DNA of 64,000 nt from Streptomyces spirodelae (GCF_017676385.1 NZ_JAFFZN010000017.1:1-64000), one strand, 5' to 3'. Shown: positions 1-9,116, numbered from the stretch's first letter. The notes: generated by a model from the sequence alone, not told the origin. Program-made: numbers and translations.

Positions 1-2373
1 GGCTCCCGGGACCTCGGCGACGCGCTTGGCGGGCTGCGCCGGTGCCTTCTTCCTGAGGGCGTCGACCATGGCGGCAGCCGCGTGCCGCGGGGTCATCCTG
101 ACCGTGCCGGCACCGCCCTGGATCACCACGTTGTCGAACGCCGACCCGTAGGTCTCCTTCAGCTTCGCGGTGTCGATGTAGGGCTGGAGCTTCCCGTTGG
201 CTGAGGGCCGCATCGTCAGGAACGTCCCGATCGTCTTCTGGCTGTAGGGGACCTCCACATCCCCCGCCTTCAGATAGACCCAGCCGGACATCGCAGTCCG
301 GCCGAAACCGTCCACCGCCTTGTTCAGCTCGGCAGAGGTCACCTTGGGTTTGCGCACGGTGCCGGGGAGTTCGACCGGTTCGTTCTTGCCGGAGACGGCC
401 CGCTGGATGAACGCCTTCTTCAGCGCGGCCGGAGCCTTGTCGACATCGATGACCTTGTGCGGGCTGCCCTTGACCGCGACCGGCTTGCCGCCGGTGAACT
501 TGACCATGCCCTCGGACGGCGACTTGGCCTCGGCCTTCGCGATCAGGGGCTTGAGCGCTGCGCGCACCTTGGCATCGTCCACCTCGACGGCGGGGTCCGC
601 CTCGCGGGTGCCGCCCATGAGGGAGCCGATGACGGAGACCGGGTTGTAGTCGCGGCCCGCGGCGGAGCGCACGGTGGCCTCGGTGTCGAGGGTCACCCCC
701 GCCACACTCGGCTTCAGCTCCGTCTGGCCACCGCTCGTCCTGATCCGGAACGGCTCCTTGGTCCGGTCGCCCAGTTCGTCGTCCAGCTTGTTGACGGCCT
801 CGTGCTTGGTCAGCCCGCCGATCTCCACACCGAGCACCGTGGTGCCCTTGGGCACGTCGGCGTGGTCGAGCAGCAGGCCCGTTCCGTAGGCCACGCCGAG
901 GACGCCGACGACGGCCACGCCCGCGAGCACCAGCTTGGAGCGGCCGCCCTTCTTGGCCGGCTTCGCGGGCTTGGCGGGCTTGGCGCCGCTCGGTGCCGAC
1001 GGCGAGCCGGCGGGCCCCGCGCCGGGCGCCGGGGACGAGGGGCCGGGCGACGGCACGGCGGAGTCGCCGGGCGCGCCCGGGCCACCCACCTGCGGAACGC
1101 CGCTGACCATCGTGTCGCTCGACAGCCGCCCCTCGCCGGGCGCGCCCGGCGACTGCGCGCCGCCCGCGCCGAAGGGGGAGCTGCCGGTGTCCGGCACCAT
1201 CGGGGTGCCGTCCGGCGGTGTTCCGCCGGGACCCGTGCCCGGACCGCCGTCGCCGTCGGAGTGCCCTCGGTCGAACGTGTCCAGGGCGGAGGTTCCACGC
1301 CCCTGGTCGCCCGGGTTCTGACCCGCTCCGGGCGCCGCCAGGGAGCCGGGCGCTCCGCCGCCCCGGGTGGGCGGTACGGGCATGTCGCCGGTCGCCGGGC
1401 CCGTTGTGGGGCCCGCGGGACCCCCCGGTGCGGTGGTGCCGAGGTGGGGCACGCCGTCGGGTGGCGTGTCCATCGGACCGGCCCCGCCGGGGAACGGCGA
1501 CCCGCTCCCGGACACCTGCGGGATGCCGTGGGTACCGGTCGACTCGGGGATGCCGTGCGAGCCGGTCGACTCGGGGATGCCATGCGTGCCGGTCGACTCG
1601 GGAATCCCGTGCGTGCCGGTCGACTCGGGGATGCCATACGTACCGGTCGTCTCCGGCATTCCGTGCGTGCCCGTCGACTCGGGCCGCCCGTGCGTGCCAG
1701 TCGTCTCGGGCCCCGGCCCGGAGACGTACGGCAGATCGCCACGGTCCCCGGCAGCGGCGGGACCTGAGCCCGTACCGGCACCCGCGCCCGGACCGGCGGC
1801 GGCCGGACCGGACGGCGCCGAACTGCTGCGGGGTGGCTTGCGGGGCGCGAACCAGTCGCTGGTCTGCTGGGTGAACTTCTCCTCACCACCGGACGCGTCT
1901 CCGGCGCCTGCGCCCGTACCGCTGCCGACGGTCGGGGACGGACCGGACGCGGGGGACGGCCGACCTGCCGGGCCACCGGTCTGGCCGCCCGGCGGCGGCG
2001 GGACAGCGGCGGCACCGGAGCCGCCGCCGGTCGCGCGCTTGCCCGCGCCGAGGTCGGGGGTGCCCTTCGCCTCCTGGCCGCCGGTCCCCCTGTCCGTTCC
2101 GTCGGACGCGCCGTCATCGCCGTCGTCGGCGACCGGCGTCCGCATCACCACGGGCGGGATCGGCCGAGAGCCGGGGATGTTGATACGGATGCGGGTGGTG
2201 AGCGTCGTCTCCGTCTTCGGCTCGTCCGGCTTGGACCCGGCCGAAGGTTCGGCTTTCCGGTCGCCCTGGCCCGCGCCGGAGCCCGGGGTGCCGTACGGCT
2301 CGGTCCCCGAGGGGTACGACGAACCGCCGCGCCGCTTGGGCCCGGAGGACGAACTGTCAGTTTCACGACTCAA
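1..2373 (-). CDS. Membrane-anchored peptidoglycan-binding (VanW-type) protein, C-terminus outside the window
   Basis: The gene starts at TTG 2373 with GGGAG nine bases upstream, and 791 codons are visible before the window edge. Residues 1-70 are charged and Ser-rich (MSRETDSSSS...). They are followed by about 400 residues of Pro/Gly/Ser-rich low-complexity sequence containing seven tandem nonapeptides. A Lys/Pro/Ala patch precedes one membrane helix at about residues 480-500. The exported part begins with VLGVEIGGLTKHEA, typical of the PG_binding_4 domain found in VanW-like and some L,D-transpeptidase proteins. A cell-wall role is inferred; the C-terminus that would show a VanW or catalytic domain is missing. 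The low-complexity part is probably cytoplasmic, which is unusual for a simple wall-binding protein. Confidence 0.8.
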   Translation of the reverse strand, partial: MSRETDSSSSGPKRRGGSSYPSGTEPYGTPGSGAGQGDRKAEPSAGSKPDEPKTETTLTTRIRINIPGSRPIPPVVMRTPVADDGDDGASDGTDRGTGGQEAKGTPDLGAGKRATGGGSGAAAVPPPPGGQTGGPAGRPSPASGPSPTVGSGTGAGAGDASGGEEKFTQQTSDWFAPRKPPRSSSAPSGPAAAGPGAGAGTGSGPAAAGDRGDLPYVSGPGPETTGTHGRPESTGTHGMPETTGTYGIPESTGTHGIPESTGTHGIPESTGSHGIPESTGTHGIPQVSGSGSPFPGGAGPMDTPPDGVPHLGTTAPGGPAGPTTGPATGDMPVPPTRGGGAPGSLAAPGAGQNPGDQGRGTSALDTFDRGHSDGDGGPGTGPGGTPPDGTPMVPDTGSSPFGAGGAQSPGAPGEGRLSSDTMVSGVPQVGGPGAPGDSAVPSPGPSSPAPGAGPAGSPSAPSGAKPAKPAKPAKKGGRSKLVLAGVAVVGVLGVAYGTGLLLDHADVPKGTTVLGVEIGGLTKHEAVNKLDDELGDRTKEPFRIRTSGGQTELKPSVAGVTLDTEATVRSAAGRDYNPVSVIGSLMGGTREADPAVEVDDAKVRAALKPLIAKAEAKSPSEGMVKFTGGKPVAVKGSPHKVIDVDKAPAALKKAFIQRAVSGKNEPVELPGTVRKPKVTSAELNKAVDGFGRTAMSGWVYLKAGDVEVPYSQKTIGTFLTMRPSANGKLQPYIDTAKLKETYGSAFDNVVIQGGAGTVRMTPRHAAAAMVDALRKKAPAQPAKRVAEVPGA
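1519..1707 (-). repeat. Seven tandem 27-bp repeats encoding nonapeptides E-S/T-T-G-T-H/Y-G-x-P
   Basis: Seven in-frame 27-base units code for ETTGTHGRP, ESTGTHGMP, ETTGTYGMP, ESTGTHGIP, ESTGTHGMP, ESTGSHGIP and ESTGTHGIP. They lie in the disordered N-terminal half of the VanW-type protein. Units are highly similar at DNA level, so copy number probably varies between strains. Confidence 0.9.
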
Positions 2374-2452
2374 AACAGGTACTCCCGGATGGATTCGCCG
2401 TCTTCCTGTTGGCCTGAAGGCGGCTCGCCGGCGCGCACCACTGTACTTGGGG

Positions 2453-2472
2453 CGCGGGGCTGGGGCCCCGCG
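2453..2472 (-). terminator. Short GC hairpin after the DUF6113 gene
   Basis: Arms CGCGGGG (2453-2459) and CCCCGCG (2466-2472) flank a 6-base loop. The hairpin lies between the stop of the DUF6113 gene (2501) and the start of the VanW-type gene (2373). No U-tract follows, so termination is only a possibility. Confidence 0.35.
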
Positions 2473-2500
2473 ACCGCCGAATCGCCCGGTGGCGGCTCTC

Positions 2501-2929
2501 TCAGCGGTTTTTACCGGGCCGCACGGGGGGTGCGGGCAACGCGATGGTGGTACACATCACAGCCGCGAGCATGCCGCCGAACAGGTAGACATAGCTGGCG
2601 ATTCCGGCGGCGAACAGAAAGTCGCCCTCGGCACGCGAGGGCGTCATCAGCAGCACCGCCAGCACCCATCCGGCGCCCGGCGCCGCTGCCCCCACCTTGG
2701 TACGGCACAGCTTGGAGCCGCCCCAGAAGAGTCCCACGGCGGCCGCCAGTGCCAGCAGCAGCCCGAGCGGGAACCATCCGCCCTGGACGAGGGTTCCGGT
2801 GATTCCGGTCAGCACGCCGAGGACGGCCAGCGCCGCGTAAACGGCGACCCGGCCCCCCAGCGCCCGCGGATACGGCCCCCAGTCCGCTGCGCCCTTCTCC
2901 ACCGCCGTGTTCGCGCCCGCCGCTGTCAT
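2501..2929 (-). CDS. DUF6113 family integral membrane protein
   Basis: This 142-aa protein has about four hydrophobic segments (around residues 27-47, 51-70, 85-100 and 108-128) separated by short loops, including one with Cys (SKLCRTKVG). The sequence matches my memory of the actinobacterial DUF6113 family, whose function is unknown. Its ATG overlaps the mshB stop by four bases (ATGA, 2926-2929), so the two are translationally coupled. Conserved linkage to mshB suggests a shared transcript but does not prove a role in mycothiol metabolism. Confidence 0.85.
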   Translation of the reverse strand: MTAAGANTAVEKGAADWGPYPRALGGRVAVYAALAVLGVLTGITGTLVQGGWFPLGLLLALAAAVGLFWGGSKLCRTKVGAAAPGAGWVLAVLLMTPSRAEGDFLFAAGIASYVYLFGGMLAAVMCTTIALPAPPVRPGKNR

Positions 2930-3897
2930 GCGTCCACCCCGGCGAACAGATCATCGGCTCCGGCCGGTGCCGCGTCGGGGTGGTCGGCGCGGTCGGCGCG
3001 CTGGAAGAACTCCGTTCCGGTCAGCGGCTGGGCCGCGCCGTTGGAGAGCGCGAAGAAGTGACCGCGCGAGGTGCGCCGTACCGACACCTGGGTCTCGTGT
3101 GCTGCCATCGCTTCGGCCTTCGCCTCCTCGTACGCCTCGGCGTGCACCGTGACATCGACCTCGCCCGCGCTCTCCACCACCCCCGGTACATCGTCCGGCT
3201 GCGCGAAGCCCGTTGTGCCCGAGAAGCCCGGAAAGGGAAACACCTCACCGTCGTCGGCGGCGGCATACAGCCGGGCGAATCCCTCGTCGAGCACGGGGCG
3301 CGGCACGACGTTCCAGTACACGCGCCGCACCTGGTGCGGCGCGCCCCCGGCACGGCGCCCGTCCAGCGCGGCGAGCTCGACGGCGCGCATGGCGACGCGG
3401 TGCGCCTTGATGTGGTCCGGATGTCCGTAACCGCCGTCGGGGCCGTAGGTGACCAGCACCTGGGGGCGGACCTCGCGCACCACGGCGGCCAGCAGGTGCG
3501 CCGCCTCGTCCAGGTCGGCCTGCCAGAAGCAGCCCGGGCGGTCGTTGGTCGGGGCGCCCATCATGCCGGAGTCCCGGTAGCGCCCCGGGCCGCCGAGGAA
3601 GCGGTGGTCGGTGACGCCCAAGGCGCGCATGGCGGCGCGGAGTTCGCCGATGCGGTGCGGGCCCAGGGTGTCGTCCTGGCCGGGTGCCAGGTGCGCCAAC
3701 CCGTCCGGGATGACCTCGCCCTCCTCGCCCAGGGTGCAGGTGACGAGGGCGACGTGTGCGCCCTCAGCCGCGTACTTGGCCATGGTGGCACCCGTGGTGA
3801 TCGACTCGTCGTCGGGGTGCGCGTGCACCAGCAGCAGGCGGCGCTCGGGGGCGGCCGGTGAACCGGGGGCCGCCCCCGGAGGAAACGCAGCGGTCAT
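2926..3897 (-). CDS. mshB: N-acetyl-1-D-myo-inositol-2-amino-2-deoxy-alpha-D-glucopyranoside deacetylase (MshB)
   Basis: MshB catalyses the zinc-dependent deacetylation of GlcNAc-inositol, the second committed step of mycothiol biosynthesis in the cytoplasm. The 323-aa protein has the LmbE/PIG-L fold. The zinc-binding AHPDDE motif is near residues 26-31, a second ligand lies in YGHPDH near residue 160, and family motifs TCTLGEEGE and RYRDSGMMG are present. The start at ATG 3897 has no good Shine-Dalgarno sequence. Instead TAGGCT (3909-3904) lies six bases upstream, so the mRNA may be leaderless. It is coupled to the DUF6113 gene downstream. Confidence 0.95.
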   Translation of the reverse strand: MTAAFPPGAAPGSPAAPERRLLLVHAHPDDESITTGATMAKYAAEGAHVALVTCTLGEEGEVIPDGLAHLAPGQDDTLGPHRIGELRAAMRALGVTDHRFLGGPGRYRDSGMMGAPTNDRPGCFWQADLDEAAHLLAAVVREVRPQVLVTYGPDGGYGHPDHIKAHRVAMRAVELAALDGRRAGGAPHQVRRVYWNVVPRPVLDEGFARLYAAADDGEVFPFPGFSGTTGFAQPDDVPGVVESAGEVDVTVHAEAYEEAKAEAMAAHETQVSVRRTSRGHFFALSNGAAQPLTGTEFFQRADRADHPDAAPAGADDLFAGVDA

Positions 3898-4000
3898 GCC
3901 CCGAGCCTACGACGGACGCCGCGGGCGGCCGCTGCGGGCTCGGGGTGGATGCGCTGTACGAGGTGAGGCCGGTGAGGCCGGAGTGCCGTAAGGGTTCGGG

Positions 4001-4195
4001 TCAGAACTTCAGCTCGCCGATCATCCCGGCGACGTTGGTGGTCAAGTCGTTGATGGTGGGCGCCATCGAGGAACTGGCCAGGTAGAAGCCCAACAGCACG
4101 CAGATCACCGCGTGTCCGGCTTTGAGCCCGGATTTCCTGACGAGCAGGATGACGATGATCGCCAGCAGCACCACCGCCGAAATCGAGAGTGCCAC
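4001..4195 (-). CDS. Small conserved actinobacterial membrane protein
   Basis: This 64-aa protein starts at GTG 4195, behind a strong GGAGGTGA site eight bases upstream. It has an N-terminal hydrophobic helix (ALSISAVVLLAIIVILLV), a basic turn (RKSGLK), and a second weaker helix (AVICVLLGFYLA), ending in a polar tail. I recognise it as a short hypothetical protein common in Streptomyces, without a known function. It lies upstream of mshB on the same strand, about 100 bases away, but mshB appears to have its own promoter. Confidence 0.8.
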   Translation of the reverse strand: MALSISAVVLLAIIVILLVRKSGLKAGHAVICVLLGFYLASSSMAPTINDLTTNVAGMIGELKF

Positions 4196-4471
4196 GGCGG
4201 TTCACCTCCAAGTACGCACGGTCGGTACGGGATCGGTACGGGTCACACGGACACGGCAGCACGCCTCCGGCATGGAGGAGCCACCGGCTTCATACCCAGC
4301 ACTCACCATGCGCAACGGATCATAATTATCCGCACGACCGCACGGCTCGGTGCACAGGTGCAGAGGAGGGGCGCATATTCAGTTCCAGCCAACTGCACAC
4401 CACCCGACGATCGTCCCGGCGGGCACCCGGAGCGGATCACAGCCCGGCTCAAGCGAAGTACGGTCGGCCGC

Positions 4472-6739
4472 ATGGCTACGACTTTCCCGCGGCAGCACGC
4501 GCGTACCCACCGATTCACACTTGGCTCCCCCAGGTCCTTCACTGTCGCCCCTGACGGCACACGGGTGGCGTTCCTGCGCACCCGTAGCGGCTCCGACCGG
4601 GCACATCTCCTCTGGGTGCGGGATGTGGCCGGCGGCGAGGAGCGGATCGCGGCCGATCCCGAGGCACTGCTGGGCGGCGCGGCCGAGGAGCTCTCCCCCG
4701 AGGAGCGCGCCCGGCGCGAGCGGAGCCGGGAGGGGACAGCGGGCGTGGTCGGATATGCCACTGACACTTCCCTGCGGATGGCCGCGTTCGCCCTTTCGGG
4801 TCGGCTCTTCACGGCTGATCTGAGCGGCGCGGCTGATCCGAACGGCGGTAAGGCGGTGGAGCTGCCGGTGCCGACCCCCGTGGTGGACCCGCGACCGTCC
4901 CCGGACGGGCGGCATGTGGCCTATGTAGCAGCCGGTGCGCTGCGGGTCGTCGCGGCCACGGGTGAGGACGACCGGGCGCTGGCCGAGCCCGGGGCCGGGA
5001 CGGTCACCTGGGGCCTGGCCGAGTTCATCGCCGCCGAGGAGATGTCCCGTACCCGCGGTCACTGGTGGTCCCCGGACTCGGACCGGCTGCTGGTCGCCAG
5101 GGTGGACGACGCTCCCGTACGCCGCTGGACCATCGCCGATCCGGCCAACCCGCAGGAGGAGGCGACCAGGGTGGCCTATCCGGCGGCCGGCACCGAGAAT
5201 GCCGAGGTCACCCTGTATCTGCTCGGCCTCGACGGCTCCCGGACCCAGGTCGCGTGGGACCGGGAGCGCTACCCGTATCTGGCGCGTGTGCACTGGTCGC
5301 AGGCCGGGCCGCCGCTGCTGCTCGTCCAGAGCAGGGATCAGCGCGAGGCCGCGTATCTGAGTGTGGACACCGCCACGGGTGCGACTTCCGTCACACTCAC
5401 CGAGCGGGATGCAATCTGGCTTGAACTCTTCGGCGGAGTCCCGGCGTGGGCGCCGGACGGCAGTCTGGTGCGGATCGCCGACGAGGCCGGCGCGGCTGCG
5501 GAAGCGGGGGAGGCCGGGGAAGGCGGTGAAACCCCCGGGGCGCCCGGCAGCCCGGGCGCACGGGTGCTGATGGCGGGCGCACGGCGGCTCACCACCTCCG
5601 CGCTGCACGTACGGGCCGTGCTCGACATCGGGGAGCGGGACATCCTCTTCTCCGCCTCGGAAGGCGACGGTGCCCGCTCCGACGAGGCGGAGGCGGACAC
5701 CGCGAGTGGCCCGGCGGCGCGCAGCGCACCCGGGGACATCGGCGTCTACCGGGTGCCGCTCGACGGCGGGGAGGCGGTGCGGATCGCGGACGAGGAGACG
5801 CCGCACCTCGCCTCCGCCGTGCGCGGCGGAGGAACTCTGGTGCTCTCGACCGCGGTCCCCTCCCGGCCCGGCACGCGGGTGGTACTGCTGCGCGAGGCCG
5901 ACTCGGCCCCGCTCGGTACCGTCGCCTCCTACGCCGAGACGCCGGTGCTGGCCACCGCGCCGCGGCTGCTGCACGCCGGGAAGCGGCGCATCCCGACCGC
6001 CGTCGTCCTGCCGACCGGCTACCGGGAGTCGGACGGGCCACTGCCGGTTCTGATGGACCCCTACGGCGGGCCGCACGGGCAGCGCGTCGTCGCGGCGCAC
6101 AACGCGCATCTGACCGCGCAGTGGTTCGCCGACCAAGGCTTCGCCGTGGTCACGGCGGACGGGCGCGGGACGCCGGGGCACAGCCCCGGCTGGGAGAAGG
6201 CCGTCTCACGCCGGCTCGCCTCCGTCACGCTGGACGACCAGGTCGAGGCGCTGCACGCGCTCGCCGAGGACTTCCCGCTGGACCTGTCCCGGGTCGGTAT
6301 CCGCGGCTGGTCGTACGGCGGTTACCTGGCGGCCCTCGCGGTGCTGCGGCGGCCCGACGTCTTCCACGCCGCGGTCGCCGGTGCGCCGGTGACCGACTGG
6401 CGGCTGTACGACACCCACTACACGGAGCGGTACTGCGGCACCCCGCAGAACGATCCCGAGGTGTACGCGGGGTCCTCGCTGATCACCGACGAGGGGCTGT
6501 CGCTGGTGGACGCGGACAGCCCTCATCGGCCGATGATGATCATTCACGGGATCGCCGACGACAATGTGGTGGTCGCCCACGCCTTGCGGCTGTCCTCCGC
6601 CCTGCTCGCCGCGGGCCGCGCGCACGAGGTGCTCCCCCTGTCGGGGGTGACCCATATGGCAAGCGGCCCCGAGGTGGCGGAGAACCTGCTGCTGCTCCAG
6701 GTCGACTTCCTGAAGCGGTCGTTGGGGGTGGCCGGCTGA
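4472..6739 (+). CDS. S9 family dipeptidyl peptidase (DPP IV-like)
   Basis: This 755-aa serine peptidase has an N-terminal beta-propeller (about residues 1-490) and a C-terminal alpha/beta-hydrolase domain. The nucleophile Ser is in GWSYGG near residue 614, the Asp in IADDN near 694, and the His in GVTHMAS near 727. The paired Glu of FIAAEEMSRTRG matches the DPP IV motif that binds the free N-terminus of substrates, so release of N-terminal dipeptides is likely. There is no signal peptide, so it is probably cytoplasmic and fits beside peptide importers as a peptide-degrading partner. The reading frame is open upstream, but ATG 4472 matches the family start. TACGGT at 4459-4464 seven bases before it suggests a leaderless mRNA. 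An Ala/Glu/Gly-rich insert lies near residues 335-365. Confidence 0.9.
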   Translation: MATTFPRQHARTHRFTLGSPRSFTVAPDGTRVAFLRTRSGSDRAHLLWVRDVAGGEERIAADPEALLGGAAEELSPEERARRERSREGTAGVVGYATDTSLRMAAFALSGRLFTADLSGAADPNGGKAVELPVPTPVVDPRPSPDGRHVAYVAAGALRVVAATGEDDRALAEPGAGTVTWGLAEFIAAEEMSRTRGHWWSPDSDRLLVARVDDAPVRRWTIADPANPQEEATRVAYPAAGTENAEVTLYLLGLDGSRTQVAWDRERYPYLARVHWSQAGPPLLLVQSRDQREAAYLSVDTATGATSVTLTERDAIWLELFGGVPAWAPDGSLVRIADEAGAAAEAGEAGEGGETPGAPGSPGARVLMAGARRLTTSALHVRAVLDIGERDILFSASEGDGARSDEAEADTASGPAARSAPGDIGVYRVPLDGGEAVRIADEETPHLASAVRGGGTLVLSTAVPSRPGTRVVLLREADSAPLGTVASYAETPVLATAPRLLHAGKRRIPTAVVLPTGYRESDGPLPVLMDPYGGPHGQRVVAAHNAHLTAQWFADQGFAVVTADGRGTPGHSPGWEKAVSRRLASVTLDDQVEALHALAEDFPLDLSRVGIRGWSYGGYLAALAVLRRPDVFHAAVAGAPVTDWRLYDTHYTERYCGTPQNDPEVYAGSSLITDEGLSLVDADSPHRPMMIIHGIADDNVVVAHALRLSSALLAAGRAHEVLPLSGVTHMASGPEVAENLLLLQVDFLKRSLGVAG

Positions 6740-6740
6740 C

Positions 6741-6830
6741 GTTGCGACCCTGCGGGGGCTGCGCCCCGTCAGGGGCGCGGGGAACTGCGCGACCAGCCAC
6801 GAATGCACCCGCAGCCTGCAACGGACAGCA
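6741..6830. repeat. Streptomyces intergenic structured repeat, likely bidirectional terminator
   Basis: Between two converging genes lies GGGGCTGCGCCCC followed by AGGGGCGCGGGGAACTGCGC and GACCAGCCACGA. I recognise this as a sequence scattered many times through Streptomyces intergenic regions. The inner GGGGC/GCCCC hairpin is enclosed by complementary segments GTTGC...CTGCGGG and CCCGCAG...GCAAC, so the whole element can fold as one structure. Confidence 0.6.
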
Positions 6831-6862
6831 AGGGGCACCCCCCTCCCCAGCAAAGGCGATGC

Positions 6863-8008
6863 CTAAGGCTTGCTGTCCTCCATGGTGCGGAGCGCCTCAT
6901 CCCTCACGACGTCCTCCGCGCGAGCGGCAGTCGTCGGCTCCTCCGGGAAGTGGCAGGCCGTCAGATGGCCTGCCGTATTCCCGGGGAGCTGCACCAGCGG
7001 GGGCTCATCGGTGGCGCACTTGTCCTGCGCCTTCCAGCAGCGGGTGCGGAAGCGGCAGCCCGAGGGCGGGTTGATCGGCGAGGGCACGTCTCCGGCCAGC
7101 CGGATGCGCTCCCTGGCCGTTCCCGTGTCCGCCTGCTCCTCCTCGTGGAGCACGGCCTCGGGCACCGCCGACAGCAGCGCGTGCGTATAGGGGTGGCGGG
7201 GGCGGTTGTAGATCGCCTCCCGCTCCCCCACCTCGACGATCTTGCCGAGGTACATCACCGCGACCCGCTCGGAGAAGTGCCGCACGATCGCCAGGTCATG
7301 GGCGATGAACACGAAGGCGATGCCCATCTCCCGCTGCACCTGCTGGAGCAGGTTGACCACCTGCGCCTGGATGGAGACGTCCAGCGCGGAGACCGGCTCG
7401 TCGGCGATGATCAGCTTCGGCTCCAGCGCCAGGGCACGGGCCACGCCGATGCGCTGGCGCTGGCCGCCGGAGAACTCGTGCGGGAACCGGTTGTAGTGCT
7501 CGGGGTTGAGACCGACCGTCTCCAGCAGCTCGCGGATGCGCCGCTCACGCCCGCCGGGCGGGTTGATCCCGTTGACCTCCATGGGGCCGCCGATGATGGT
7601 GCCGACCGTCTGCCGCGGATTGAGCGACGAGTACGGGTCCTGGAAGATCATCTGGATCTCGGAGCGGATCGGCGCCATCTGCTTGCGCTTCGCGTGGGTG
7701 ATGTCCTGCCCGGCGTAGCTCAGGGAGCCGCCGGTCGGCTCCAGCAGCCGGGTCAGCAGCCGCCCCGTGGTGGACTTGCCGCAGCCCGACTCGCCGACGA
7801 GGCCGAAGCTCTCGCCCGGGTGCACGGCCAGGTCGACGCCGGAGACGGCCTGGACCTCGCCCACCTTCCGTTTGAAGGGGAAGCCCCCCATGATCGGGAA
7901 GTGTTTGGCCAGGTTCTCCGCCTTCAGCAGCGGCTCTCCCGTCCGTGCGGGCCGTGTGTCCTGCGGCTCGCCCTCGCCTTGCTTGGTCAGGGTGAGGTCA
8001 TCGCTCAT
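6863..8008 (-). CDS. Oligopeptide ABC transporter ATPase (OppF-type), operon I
   Basis: This 381-aa cytoplasmic ATPase energises peptide import together with the OppD-type ATPase upstream. Walker A GESGCGKST is at residues 72-80, followed by the Q-loop (IFQDPYSSLNP), signature FSGGQRQR, Walker B LIIADEP, and switch His in IAHDL. The C-terminal oligo_HPY region (GCRFRTRCWKAQDKC) is characteristic of peptide and nickel importers. It is the last gene of operon I and runs towards the convergent dipeptidyl peptidase gene. The start ATG 8008 is 25 bases from the preceding stop. Confidence 0.92.
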   Translation of the reverse strand: MSDDLTLTKQGEGEPQDTRPARTGEPLLKAENLAKHFPIMGGFPFKRKVGEVQAVSGVDLAVHPGESFGLVGESGCGKSTTGRLLTRLLEPTGGSLSYAGQDITHAKRKQMAPIRSEIQMIFQDPYSSLNPRQTVGTIIGGPMEVNGINPPGGRERRIRELLETVGLNPEHYNRFPHEFSGGQRQRIGVARALALEPKLIIADEPVSALDVSIQAQVVNLLQQVQREMGIAFVFIAHDLAIVRHFSERVAVMYLGKIVEVGEREAIYNRPRHPYTHALLSAVPEAVLHEEEQADTGTARERIRLAGDVPSPINPPSGCRFRTRCWKAQDKCATDEPPLVQLPGNTAGHLTACHFPEEPTTAARAEDVVRDEALRTMEDSKP

Positions 8009-8033
8009 TGGTCCGGTTCTCCCTCTGCCTGTC

Positions 8034-9104
8034 CTAGCTCAGCCTGGGCTTGATCTGCTCGACGAAGAACGTCCGCTTCTGCTCCGCCGTCAGATGACAG
8101 GCGGCGCCCCGGCCGTCCGGCAGCAGCGGCCGGTCGGCGGTGCATGACTTGCCGGCCACCTCGTCGACGTAGCCGCAGCGCGGGTGGAAGGGGCAGCCGG
8201 ACGGGGGCGCCAGCAGGCTGGGCGGGGAGCCGTGGATCGGCGTCAGCTCCTCGTTGACGTTCCCGCTCAGCCGGGGCATGGAGGTGAGCAGGCCCCAGGT
8301 GTAGGGGTGCTGGGGCGAGCGCAGCACCTCGGAGACGCTGCCCCGCTCGACGGCGCGTCCGCCGTACATCACGAGGATGTCGTCGGCCACGTTGGCGATG
8401 ACGCCGAGGTCGTGGGTGATGAAGATGATGGCGGAACCGAACTCCTGCTGGAGGTCCTTGAGCAGGTCGAGGATCTGCGCCTGCACGGTGACGTCGAGCG
8501 CGGTGGTGGGCTCGTCCGCGATCAGCAGGTCCGGGTTGCACACCAGCGCCATGGCGATCATCGCGCGCTGCCGCATACCGCCGGAGAACTGGTGCGGGTA
8601 GTCGTTGACCCGGGTCTTCGGGTTCGGGATGCCGACCTTCTCCAGCATCTCGACGGCCCGCAGGTGCGCCTCCCGCTTGGAGACCCCCATGTGCTTGCGG
8701 TAGGGCTCGGCGATCTGCCGCCCGATCGTGTAGTACGGCGAGAGCGCGGTGAGCGCGTCCTGGAAGATCATCGCCATCTTGTTGCCGCGCAGCGTCTCCA
8801 GCGTCTTCTCCCGCGCGCCGGTCAGCTCCTGTCCGTCCAGCAGGATCTCGCCGGAGACCTCGGTGGTCCGCGGGTTGTGCAGCCCGAGGATGGACAGGTT
8901 GGTGACCGACTTGCCGGAGCCGGACTCGCCGACGATGCCGAGGGTGCGGCCGCGTTCCACGTCGAAGGAGAGCCCGTCGACTGCCTTGACGGTGCCGTCC
9001 TCGGTGTCGAAGTGCACGTACAGATCGCGCACCGAGAGGAAGGCGTCCCCGCTGCCGCCGTCGCGCGGGGCCGGTACGTCCGCTTCCTTGGTCAGGGTGG
9101 TCAT
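8034..9104 (-). CDS. Oligopeptide ABC transporter ATPase (OppD-type), operon I
   Basis: This 356-aa protein is the first of two ATPases of operon I. Walker A GESGSGKSV is near residues 60-68, with IFQDALTALSPYYT, signature FSGGMRQR, Walker B LLIADEP and switch His in ITHDLG. The C-terminal Cys-containing motif (CPFHPRCGYV) is the oligopeptide-transporter C-terminal domain. FSGGM rather than FSGGQ and Val after the Walker A Lys-Ser are usual OppD features and pair with FSGGQ in OppF. The ATG at 9104 is 12 bases after the permease stop, so the genes are co-transcribed. Confidence 0.92.
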   Translation of the reverse strand: MTTLTKEADVPAPRDGGSGDAFLSVRDLYVHFDTEDGTVKAVDGLSFDVERGRTLGIVGESGSGKSVTNLSILGLHNPRTTEVSGEILLDGQELTGAREKTLETLRGNKMAMIFQDALTALSPYYTIGRQIAEPYRKHMGVSKREAHLRAVEMLEKVGIPNPKTRVNDYPHQFSGGMRQRAMIAMALVCNPDLLIADEPTTALDVTVQAQILDLLKDLQQEFGSAIIFITHDLGVIANVADDILVMYGGRAVERGSVSEVLRSPQHPYTWGLLTSMPRLSGNVNEELTPIHGSPPSLLAPPSGCPFHPRCGYVDEVAGKSCTADRPLLPDGRGAACHLTAEQKRTFFVEQIKPRLS

Positions 9105-9116
9105 GTGCCGGTTCTC

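Noticed and set aside
1519..1707. CRISPR-like repeat array
   Set aside because: Units are contiguous, in frame and without spacers; they encode a nonapeptide repeat.
4112..4471. N-terminal extension of the dipeptidyl peptidase frame
   Set aside because: The extension overlaps the small gene upstream on the other strand and reads as random sequence; family homology begins at the ATG at 4472.
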